A DNA stretch of 28,219 nt. Source: a virus. The stretch lies in IMG/VR virus record IMGVR_UViG_3300049846_001452, positions 1 to 28,219 of that record. One strand, given 5' to 3'. A program made the position numbers and the translations under genes. Within the stretch, counting starts at the first letter, position 1. Every line of letters starts with the position of its first letter. Under the pieces are notes generated by a model. It had not been told where the DNA came from. It made no database searches and was given only the letters and a program-made list of their open reading frames with translations. Shown here piece by piece: positions 16,701 through 23,664 of the stretch.

Positions 16701-19700
16701 TATCCGGAATTTCTAGCGAACTACTTGGCTGGATATTATTGGACTGGTAATGGTAAAACATCCTTTGACACGCAAATCAACAGCATAAACAAACTTGCTG
16801 CCGGTGATCCATATTACGATAACGTCGTACTGAGAGTTAACTTCGATAGATATAATCCAGCAAATGGAGTTTACTACGAAGATGAAGCTGATCCCGTTAG
16901 TGCTGTTTTATGGACATATCAATTTGGCTCCGGTGTCATCAGTACGGCCGACAGTAAGTATGGCGGAGCATCTTACTATAATGGTGATTTAACCCTTTCT
17001 GGGGCAAAAGTACAAAGTAGTGCTTACTTTAATACTGGCGCAACCAGATTCAACCTTGGGGTTCAGTACGGTGGCGAGACAGTAGTCAAGCCAACAACAA
17101 TAGAGGCATTCATAAAACCAACTGCCAATCCAATTTCTGATGGTCAATGGCTAGAGTACTGCGTCGTTGGTAGGGCTAGTGATTATAATCTACATGTATA
17201 TCCAACTGCAAGCGGAGTTGGTAGTTACATCAGTGTATGGAACGATGCTAGTTTCTTCTATACTGGTGGCGCCAGTCCCGGACCGGCTGAAATTAAAATA
17301 TATCCACCAGCGCCTGGTATCACGCTGAATCAATGGCACCATGTAGCCATTACAACCGACAGCAGCGGCAATATGTTCTTCTGGCTAAATGGGGCACAGG
17401 TCGGCTGGGTTGTTAAATCTTGGTCCGCGGGTACTGGCGACAATAGCAGTACAGCCCCTGTTATTGAAATAGGCGGCATCCGTAGATCTAGTTTTGGAAC
17501 ACCTCTTAATTGCTTTAAGGGATATATTGATGGCGTTAGGATAACGAACGGCAAGATTGTCAGTGGAGGCTGGACCCCTGGGGTGACAAGATACACGGGT
17601 GTCGCGGGCCAGCAGACTGGTGGAACTTATACAATTCCTACATACGAGAGCATGTATTCTAACCTCGCCGGATCTTCTCCAGGCCTTAATGGATACATGT
17701 GTGAAGTCAGGGTAACTAAGGGATACGCCAGATATGTTGCTGATTTTGATGTGCCAAATGGAAGGTATCCGAATACAGAAAAGCTAGGTGTAATGGTATT
17801 AAAGACAATAAAAGTTACTGTATCGGCTATTACGCCCGAATATATTGGTTCCAGACCGGTGTTTGGATCGGTTCAGCATTATCAATCACTAAATGGTGAA
17901 AATATTACAATTACTTGGCCATCGGATGCCAGTACTTATGATGTCGGATTGCTCGTTATCGCATTGGAAGGAAATGCTGACACGGTCCCAACAATGCCGA
18001 CTACAACCTATCCGGTATGGAATAGTGCTATTACTGGTGGGAAATTTTCAACTTCGCAAATTGCATCAATCAATAATGGCGCCGATAGCGATAGTTCTAT
18101 TGTGGCTGCATGGTGGACTAAATTAACTGGCGGATATCCAACCGCCAATCCATCTTTTACAATATCTGGTTCTCCGTCAACCGCTACGCGTCTACCAATA
18201 GCTAACATATCTACTATTTACGGTTCTCCAAATACATTTGTATCCGTAAATGGAAGTGGTAATTTCTATACCGATGCTGCAAACCCATCAAATACTATAT
18301 CGTTTCAAACTGATGTTAACAACAAAGCAACAGTATTTGGTTGTACATTAGATAAAAGTGCTGGAAACTGGTACGATTCGCTGCCGTCAAGCGCAACTGC
18401 TACTTTTACACTTAAATATGCACTATGCGATGCTGACGGATCTTTAAATAATGGATACGTTCAAGGCCCAATTGCTCCAATAAATACAGGTAATAATATT
18501 ACTTTTACGGTGCAAATTGGTGTATATAACACTAGTACAAGCACATTTACTCCTGTATTTACAGGTCCCAGCTTAACTACTACTTTAACACTTTCTTGGA
18601 CTCAGGTATCGTATCAAATTAATACAAGTTTACTGGTTCCATATGCATCAAGTCCTTACAGGCTTGCCATGGGAGTAAATGCAGCAGCCAGTGGCGGTAG
18701 TCCCAATACCAGGAGATCATTGGCAGTTTGCTATTATAATGCAACATGGCCGCTTGGTATTTCAAAGGTGGCTGCCAGCTTTGTTACAATCAAGAATACA
18801 AGCACTCATCCCAGTGGTGATCCATTTCAGCTTGCTATAGAAGATACCGCTACTAATATCACGGCAAGAAGTGGAAGCCAGAGAATATGTCCTGTTTATA
18901 GTACTGTAACGACGCCAACTAATACTTGCCAAAGCCCGGCTTCCTTTTCTGAGCAAAAGGCGTGCGTAAATCTTGCATGTTTTATTACACCACTTGGATC
19001 AAACTCGGATATCTTTTCTAACGATGCCACATGCTCCAGCTTGACTGGTATAACAAAGACAACAGCAGGTGGTGTCAATGATGCGTCCAGCAATCTTGGC
19101 AGCACAATTCAGTTTGTGTACGGCAGTACGAATAAATTTGGCGATTTAGCTCCAATCACAATAACAAAGTCAGCCAGTACAAAATATATATCACTTAGCT
19201 GGGTCTTTGAGAACAATAAAACTGATGCGTATACGAACTATATTTATGCGAGAATTTCTGGCGCCGATGGTGAGCCACTTAACGAAACCTACTGGGCTGC
19301 GTACAAGACATTCCTGCTCAATCTTCTTGTATATAATGGGTGCAGTCTTGTTTATAATTTTGGTGGAGCAAAGTACTATTCATCATGCATGTTTGCTACT
19401 ACCTGTGGAATAAAAATCATTGGTAGCACTCAATACTATATCACCAATAGCAGTCAAACATGGTATCAGAAAACTGAATTAACCGCAACCAACTTTGAAA
19501 ATGATCAATACAGTAGAACAACTGGCTTAAGGGGAAGTCCTTCAAGGGGTTCATATATTGCAATGCCAAGCGCAGGCACGCATTGGTGGTTAATAAGTGA
19601 TGTTACGCCAGCTACGACGATTACTACATACGCTCGCAGAGGCGAAATAATATACGGAAATAGCCCAAGTGGATACGCTCACACGGAATGGGCTATTGAG

Positions 19701-20078
19701 CAGGACGACTTGGGGTGGAGTTACACACCATGGGACTATAATGCTTCGACTGGAGGTATTGATGGATATCGATACAATAACTATGGTGTTGCTGGTCCCG
19801 GAACGGAATTCGTTGGATTTAGTGGCGCATATTTTAACAATCCTTATTACTGGTGGATCGAGGGCACATGGAATTCACTAACTAGCTCTGGGTTAAGTTC
19901 TTCGCTTACTGGTACTCCTTACCTGTTTGCCAGTCCAGGTACTACTGGGATGACAAACTTCTCAAATGCTAAGGTATTTTGTGGCGTACATGTATATATG
20001 AATAGCTCTAGCCAGGCTAGTGTGATCAAAAGCTATATGGATACATTTTACAATAGTGTAAAAGATTTACAGATATAA
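13797..20078 (+). CDS. Giant multidomain tail tip / fibre protein with LamG domains
   Basis: A 2,093-residue protein, probably host-binding. Domains in order: a beta domain at residues 1-222 of a type common in phage fibres (PVFQAVG, TWPTHQTGDIGVLVVEI); seven repeats of about 22 residues at 226-370 (GSFxVAGKNAxFKK); a module at 375-455 shared with the next gene; 22-residue beta repeats at 482-560; LamG-like domains at about 563-798 (WHHLAVVRD, VEDLRITKAARYT), 813-995 (WHHIAFTRD) and 1004-1280 (WHHVAITTD, YIDGVRITNG). Residues 1297-1325 look like the displaced last strands of the second LamG. A second copy of the N-terminal domain follows near 1352-1478, then an unrecognised aromatic-rich C-terminus. 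Concanavalin-like LamG folds often bind glycans, which is the inferred role. No enzyme active site was seen. Confidence 0.8.
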   Translation: MAAPVFQAVGTQFAATNATTATWPTHQTGDIGVLVVEIDGLGTAITISGWTSQTNAGDNTVGSKLQVLWKRAASAAEPAVSIPDTGDHQIGAIFTFRGCRASGNPFFGTQTSSLILSNAGSVTWPTLTTTENDLLVLLIATRNNDNASTTFFGVAQPGTGAALTGVAEAGEIGAISGNGGGATVQYGTLALAGSTGTYTSTVTTGGVAHVMATMALLGPVGVTGEKGAFSVVGKDATFKRSYSVLAATGSYAVAGKNANLKKGWLVSAGTGSFLVAGKNATFKKSYSLLSSKGSFLVSGNPVTVRTIRAQAGSFTVAGKNANFKKNSVFPVSAGSFNIAGKNASFVKGRAFIVGPGSYTVNGKNAILIRTIDPQNNLNNNFPDAQPGDGVVDQNTGDVWIYNGTLWVNSGPNPGTTIEASRQIPVYNETLLCTCITGISFGSKSLAYKLDLDPVILEPSIVTTSISVSVLNAVYAPPNSGRITLSYNTPSIRKGTAVFGKSYNIAINSFAPTVTASSGVGVPAASITINAFAGSIASQTKTIGMPSAVAVNITTGTPTLINISDPYWSNVVLLLRTEGSSFATNPSGRYFADAGPYNLTIRTTAKDSLDYTKQNVLYSSTRVKYGANSALFWDASSLLKIEANSNTVIGTSPFTVELWIYLTSLGSTNQTIIGETNLSNGGELVIYFNQTLIGVGKADTSEGFTTIHNGSLTVGAWHHLAVVRDTSSNAYVFLNGILKSSPIQLLSDFSSTEGNQGKLTVIGGDGTNGGTLRGFVEDLRITKAARYTSNFTVPSEQFEGKDITPVVTEPSDIPYSAVKLLIHGSGSIADSSSSGTSITATGVSINTTVQDPFGFTSGVLSFGGTSSYLIFGSNTGLVFGTDPFCLEFWVYLTSAYSANIFAPFANSTTNTGLPSIRMFCDSNGYGTETIFDILKTSCCPTVLNTWHHIAFTRDSLGEGRVFVDGKLVDYPEFLANYLAGYYWTGNGKTSFDTQINSINKLAAGDPYYDNVVLRVNFDRYNPANGVYYEDEADPVSAVLWTYQFGSGVISTADSKYGGASYYNGDLTLSGAKVQSSAYFNTGATRFNLGVQYGGETVVKPTTIEAFIKPTANPISDGQWLEYCVVGRASDYNLHVYPTASGVGSYISVWNDASFFYTGGASPGPAEIKIYPPAPGITLNQWHHVAITTDSSGNMFFWLNGAQVGWVVKSWSAGTGDNSSTAPVIEIGGIRRSSFGTPLNCFKGYIDGVRITNGKIVSGGWTPGVTRYTGVAGQQTGGTYTIPTYESMYSNLAGSSPGLNGYMCEVRVTKGYARYVADFDVPNGRYPNTEKLGVMVLKTIKVTVSAITPEYIGSRPVFGSVQHYQSLNGENITITWPSDASTYDVGLLVIALEGNADTVPTMPTTTYPVWNSAITGGKFSTSQIASINNGADSDSSIVAAWWTKLTGGYPTANPSFTISGSPSTATRLPIANISTIYGSPNTFVSVNGSGNFYTDAANPSNTISFQTDVNNKATVFGCTLDKSAGNWYDSLPSSATATFTLKYALCDADGSLNNGYVQGPIAPINTGNNITFTVQIGVYNTSTSTFTPVFTGPSLTTTLTLSWTQVSYQINTSLLVPYASSPYRLAMGVNAAASGGSPNTRRSLAVCYYNATWPLGISKVAASFVTIKNTSTHPSGDPFQLAIEDTATNITARSGSQRICPVYSTVTTPTNTCQSPASFSEQKACVNLACFITPLGSNSDIFSNDATCSSLTGITKTTAGGVNDASSNLGSTIQFVYGSTNKFGDLAPITITKSASTKYISLSWVFENNKTDAYTNYIYARISGADGEPLNETYWAAYKTFLLNLLVYNGCSLVYNFGGAKYYSSCMFATTCGIKIIGSTQYYITNSSQTWYQKTELTATNFENDQYSRTTGLRGSPSRGSYIAMPSAGTHWWLISDVTPATTITTYARRGEIIYGNSPSGYAHTEWAIEQDDLGWSYTPWDYNASTGGIDGYRYNNYGVAGPGTEFVGFSGAYFNNPYYWWIEGTWNSLTSSGLSSSLTGTPYLFASPGTTGMTNFSNAKVFCGVHVYMNSSSQASVIKSYMDTFYNSVKDLQI
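14472..14905 (+). repeat. Seven tandem ~66-bp coding repeats (GSFxVAGKNA)
   Basis: Seven units start at GAFSVVGKDA, GSYAVAGKNA, GSFLVAGKNA, GSFLVSGNPV, GSFTVAGKNA, GSFNIAGKNA and GSYTVNGKNA, spaced about 19-23 residues. The fourth is shorter and degenerate. The DNA is similar but not identical between units (for example GGAAAGAATGCAA recurs), so expansion is not very recent. The pattern suggests a stack of short beta hairpins forming a stalk. Confidence 0.85.
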
Positions 20079-20088
20079 TTAGGCAACC

Positions 20089-20110
20089 TAGGCACAGATC
20101 GTGCCTATTT
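20089..20110 (+). terminator. Weak intrinsic terminator or spacer hairpin
   Basis: TAGGCAC-AGATC-GTGCCTA is a perfect 7-bp stem followed by only three T residues, in the 48-base gap between two large fibre genes. It could cause partial termination or stabilise the upstream mRNA. The short T run makes strong termination unlikely. Confidence 0.45.
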
Positions 20111-20126
20111 CATATAAAACCAAGTA

Positions 20127-22703
20127 ATGGCAGATCCCCAGCAAACATTAAACAATGCCTTTCCTGGAGCAGAAACTGGAGATGCCGTTGTTGACGAACT
20201 CACTAACGATGTATGGGTTTACGATGGCAGTTTATGGATAAATAATGGAGGAAATCCAGGCGAATATTTAGTAGATCCAACACCGATTCCGACACATAAC
20301 GAAACATTGCTGGTTACATGTATAATGTCAACCGGCTTCAGTTCAAAAAGCCTAAATTATGGGCTTCAATTACTTTCTGAATTAAATCCAATATCGTTTG
20401 GTATTGGTCTGCAGGTCAGCCCAATATCTGTAAAGATAGATATGTCTGGCGAAACAAAAGAATTCGAGATTGTAGCAGATCATCCAGATGTCAGGACAGG
20501 AATAGCTGTATTTGTGCCATTAAATAAGGTAATAGCAGTAGTCGCAATACCGCCAGCGGATATCAAGGCTAGCGTACAAGTTCAAGCTGTTATCAGCATA
20601 GCAGTTAGCGCTAATTCACCGTATATTTATACGGCTGTCAACTGTCTGAGTAAAGTAATATCAGTAAGTGCAAATGTGCCGTATATTTCGACACCGGTTA
20701 ACGCTACGATTGTTAATATTGCAATCAGTCCGCATACCCCCATTGACATAGGATCTGTTCTCTCAATACTTACGACTAGCATAGGTATTCAACCGTTAAC
20801 GCCATATCGAGTTGGACAAGGCATGCCTAGTGCAAAAGTGTATTTATATGGATTGCAGCCAAGCATCAGAACTGGTCTTGTTGTACCGAAGACAGACGTA
20901 TTAATTATTGCTAATTTACCGACAATTGGTTCTCGTTTAGTTGCAAACACGATTGCTGTTTCTGTGCAATCAGCTATTCCTACGATATCAGCGATACCAG
21001 GTATTGATATTCAGTGGCCGGCCGTATCGATACTGATAAATACTGATACTGTTGGCAATGGTACTATGACCAATAAGTCAACCAATTGGTGGTTTGGTCT
21101 TACCGGAAATCACGATTTATGGGTTGAATGGCCAAGTATTTTATGCCAGAATTCAATCACAAGGTTTAATTCAGTATGTATGCAACTGAGATCAGCTAGC
21201 GTAACTGGGATAGTTACTAGACCATACTATGCTATGGATAATATACTTGCAAGTTCAAATCAAAACTGGACAATAGATTTCTGGTTTAGAGCTGATACCA
21301 CCTCGTTTAGTGCTACAAATGATAGAATAATTTTTGGTAGCCAGTACACGCCAGTCAGTACTGCCTATGAGCACTTTACTTGCAGCATATTAGGCCCAAC
21401 TACTGGTGCAACCCTTAGATTTAGAATGGCATTACGCAGTCCTAGCACAGGCACTTATTCGCAAGCCGTTTTTACATCTACAGCCAATGCGATTGTTCCT
21501 AATACGTGGTATCATGTTGTCATTGATTGTCTTTATATTTCCGATTCGCTAGTTAGTGGTAATACTAGTTCCAACTGTAATTACAGAATTGGCATTAATG
21601 GCAACTGGGGACCTACCTATACAAACCCTTCTGGGACGGAAGTTACTAATACCTATTGGAATACAATTGTTTTTGGCCACTCAAATTACTCAAATGTAAC
21701 AACAACAAACGAATTTACTGGTTATATAGATGATTTCAGGGTTTCCGCTAGGCCGAGGTGGATTGGTTATGGAAATACTGACACTTATCTAAATGTTCCC
21801 ACTAGCGCTACCTATTGGCGTGGACTTAGGAGGTTCCCAGGCGACATAGGCACTCCGTATGATGTACCAACGCGTGCGGCACCAAGGATTGCACCACAGA
21901 ATGAAACATTCAGATGGTGGATGAATGTAAGGAAAAATCAAGCATCAAACCAAAGTGTTTGGTGGTATACCCATTATTCGGATAGGCCATCGATTCCTCT
22001 GGCTATAGATCAATTTGTAAGGGATTGCAAGAATGATAATATTTGGGATTCTATAAGCTATTGCGTACCATTTCTGGAAAGTTTAAGTTACTCAAATGGC
22101 TCTTCGTGGTACCCGCTAAAGGACCCCAGTCTTCCATATGGTGAGCCAGGCCTGCAAACTACGGGTTACAATATAGCAAGTTACGATAGATACAGGGGAA
22201 TAACTGGAAATGGTACAAGCACTTATATAAGTTGTGCGTTTAATAGCACAAGTCAAAATAATAATCACTACGCTGTTTATACTACTGCCATAGGTACTGG
22301 ACCACTGTTAAGCCAAGGGTTTACAGAAATTGGTGAATCCTACATGGATATAGTGCCAGGTCTTGGTGGCACGCGCCATACGAATAAACATGGATCACTA
22401 GCTACAAGTGGATCTGATGCGATGAACATATCGGATGGATTTTTTGGAATGTCAAGAAACAATTCCGAGAACTATTCTATAAGAGTACCAGGTTTCAGCG
22501 GTACCAGGACACTGAAATCGCTTAGCAGTTCTACGCCGGATCCTTTTTATATTCTTGCTAGATACGGCAATACTGGAGCACTTGACGCGTACGCAAGTCA
22601 TCGAATCAGTATATTTACCTGCGGAACATCAATAGACCTAGAAAAACTAGAGAAGAATATGACTGCGTTGAAAACAAGACTGGACCTCATCTATGGACTC
22701 TGA
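20127..22703 (+). CDS. LamG-containing tail fibre / adhesion protein
   Basis: An 858-residue protein. Residues 1-90 are paralogous to residues 375-455 of the preceding giant protein: AFPGAETGDAVVDE, NDVWVYDGSLWINNGGNPG and IPTHNETLLVTCIM align with NFPDAQPGDGVVDQ, GDVWIYNGTLWVNSGPNPG and IPVYNETLLCTCIT. Residues about 154-290 hold six or seven beta repeats of about 20 residues. A LamG-like domain covers about 321-560 (WTIDFWFRAD, NTWYHVVIDC, GYIDDFRVS). The C-terminal 290 residues resemble a receptor-binding end found in other phage fibres, with YDRYRGITGNGTS and a final helix (LEKLEKNMTALKTRLD). ATG 20127 follows a hairpin and lacks an SD. A role in host recognition is inferred; which of the two related proteins contacts the receptor is unknown. 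Confidence 0.75.
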   Translation: MADPQQTLNNAFPGAETGDAVVDELTNDVWVYDGSLWINNGGNPGEYLVDPTPIPTHNETLLVTCIMSTGFSSKSLNYGLQLLSELNPISFGIGLQVSPISVKIDMSGETKEFEIVADHPDVRTGIAVFVPLNKVIAVVAIPPADIKASVQVQAVISIAVSANSPYIYTAVNCLSKVISVSANVPYISTPVNATIVNIAISPHTPIDIGSVLSILTTSIGIQPLTPYRVGQGMPSAKVYLYGLQPSIRTGLVVPKTDVLIIANLPTIGSRLVANTIAVSVQSAIPTISAIPGIDIQWPAVSILINTDTVGNGTMTNKSTNWWFGLTGNHDLWVEWPSILCQNSITRFNSVCMQLRSASVTGIVTRPYYAMDNILASSNQNWTIDFWFRADTTSFSATNDRIIFGSQYTPVSTAYEHFTCSILGPTTGATLRFRMALRSPSTGTYSQAVFTSTANAIVPNTWYHVVIDCLYISDSLVSGNTSSNCNYRIGINGNWGPTYTNPSGTEVTNTYWNTIVFGHSNYSNVTTTNEFTGYIDDFRVSARPRWIGYGNTDTYLNVPTSATYWRGLRRFPGDIGTPYDVPTRAAPRIAPQNETFRWWMNVRKNQASNQSVWWYTHYSDRPSIPLAIDQFVRDCKNDNIWDSISYCVPFLESLSYSNGSSWYPLKDPSLPYGEPGLQTTGYNIASYDRYRGITGNGTSTYISCAFNSTSQNNNHYAVYTTAIGTGPLLSQGFTEIGESYMDIVPGLGGTRHTNKHGSLATSGSDAMNISDGFFGMSRNNSENYSIRVPGFSGTRTLKSLSSSTPDPFYILARYGNTGALDAYASHRISIFTCGTSIDLEKLEKNMTALKTRLDLIYGL
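20588..20990 (+). repeat. Tandem ~60-bp beta-repeat array in fibre gene
   Basis: Six to seven degenerate units of 20-22 residues follow the pattern hydrophobic-x-hydrophobic, four residues, Pro, then about 12 residues, for example ISVSANVPYISTPVN, IAISPHTPIDIGSV, IGIQPLTPYRVGQG and LIIANLPTIGSRLV. A matching set occurs in the preceding gene at 15240-15475. They probably form a repetitive beta stalk. Confidence 0.65.
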
Positions 22704-22715
22704 TTGGCATACTAT

Positions 22716-23236
22716 CCCAGATAGTTCTCATTACGCAAGTGGCTGTTACAGTTAGTGTTTACAACCAGGCAGCTAGCTTATTTGCGCAAGGCGCAATGAA
22801 TAGCGCTGGTACGTTTACCCAACCGGAGACTGCTGATACTTTTAAAGTTGCACTTTATACCAACAGCCCTGCTACAACGCCGACGCTAAGTGACGTAAAT
22901 ATGTCATCTTTGACCGGCACGTACACGGAAGTTTCGAATGGCGGCTATACTGCTGGCGGCAAGACTCTTACTGGGGTTACCGTAACGCAATCTAGCAACG
23001 ATGCGACGTTTGATGCTGACGATCCGAGCTGGACTGCTGTCACCAACCCGATCAGCGCAACTTATGCTATTTTGTATCGTGCCTCTAAAACGGGTGATCT
23101 CGTAAACAGGCCACTGCTGTTTATTGATTTTGGTCAAACAGAGACGGCAGCAGCGGCAACGGACTTCAAAATTGTTTGGGCCACTAGTGGAATCTTCAGT
23201 TTTGTGGTAACCTGATTACAGTTTTAACTATCTGGG
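22716..23236. repeat. 11-bp inverted repeat flanking a small distal-tail gene
   Basis: CCCAGATAGTT at 22716-22726 and its exact reverse complement AACTATCTGGG at 23226-23236 bracket the 158-codon gene. The left copy is also part of a small hairpin of its own, ACTATC-CCA-GATAGT (22711-22725). The arms could pair in the mRNA, or could be coincidental. Confidence 0.4.
22739..23215 (+). CDS. Small distal-tail / fibre-associated protein
   Basis: A 158-residue protein starting at GTG 22739; no ATG is available in frame between the previous stop and the conserved beginning of the protein, and no SD is seen. The layout is that of a common environmental-phage structural family: an N-terminal YNQAASLFAQGAMN segment, TFKVALYTNSPAT, a YTEVSNGGYTAGGKTLTGVTV strand pair and YAILYRASKTGDLVNRPLLF near the end, with FDADDPSWTAV in between. 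Such proteins are encoded near tail fibres and are usually annotated as hypothetical or baseplate-associated. An exact function is not known to me. It is flanked by an 11-bp inverted repeat. Confidence 0.7.
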   Translation: MAVTVSVYNQAASLFAQGAMNSAGTFTQPETADTFKVALYTNSPATTPTLSDVNMSSLTGTYTEVSNGGYTAGGKTLTGVTVTQSSNDATFDADDPSWTAVTNPISATYAILYRASKTGDLVNRPLLFIDFGQTETAAAATDFKIVWATSGIFSFVVT

Positions 23237-23245
23237 TATAAAATA

Positions 23246-23662
23246 ATGACAATTATCGCCAATATCAGCACAAAAGAACTGAAGCGAGTTGCCGCAGAAG
23301 CGTACGAAGGTAAGACGCTTGCTGTTATTTTGTGCAATGTTGGGCTAACAAATTATTCAGAAGAAAGCACGATTGTTAACTGGCAATCAGTTGAGCTGGC
23401 AAATACTAATGGTTATGCTGCATTCAGTCAAACCATAGGTGTTGGCACGTATGATTCCGTAAATGGAAGGTATCAGTTGCCAGTAATTGATGCAGCCTTT
23501 ACAGCCAATGGCGGTGCCTTGAATTATGATCGGGTTGTTTTGTATATTGATGACGGTATAGCTACATATCCTCATTCAATCATAGTTGAATCGCCTAATA
23601 TTATCCTGCAAGATGGGCAAACGCAAACATATAGGATTGATCTAAACACTGATACATTTTAA
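23246..23662 (+). CDS. Small structural protein of the tail-tip region
   Basis: A 138-residue protein beginning TIIANISTKELKRVAAEAYEG, followed by KTLAVILCNVG and a beta-rich body (WQSVELANTNGYAAFSQTIG, YDRVVLYIDDG). Its plan, a short helix followed by a KxLxVxLC strand and a later YDRVVLYID strand, parallels the preceding 158-residue protein (KVALYT and YAILYRAS), so the two may share a fold. It starts at ATG 23246 with no strong SD and ends two bases before the next ATG, so it is probably coupled to the 1,067-codon gene. The role is inferred from the neighbourhood as a fibre adaptor or minor tip component; the molecular function is unknown. Confidence 0.65.
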   Translation: MTIIANISTKELKRVAAEAYEGKTLAVILCNVGLTNYSEESTIVNWQSVELANTNGYAAFSQTIGVGTYDSVNGRYQLPVIDAAFTANGGALNYDRVVLYIDDGIATYPHSIIVESPNIILQDGQTQTYRIDLNTDTF

Positions 23663-23664
23663 TA

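Noticed and set aside
20047-20079. TTTACA and TATAAT upstream of the 858-codon gene as a promoter
   Set aside because: The spacer is 21 bases, the TATAAT overlaps the TAA stop codon, and AT-rich matches like this are expected by chance.
22693-22755. A 20-codon frame (MDSDWHTIPDSSHY...) spanning the junction of two genes
   Set aside because: It overlaps both neighbours, has no SD and is short enough to be chance; the GTG-started gene explains the region better.
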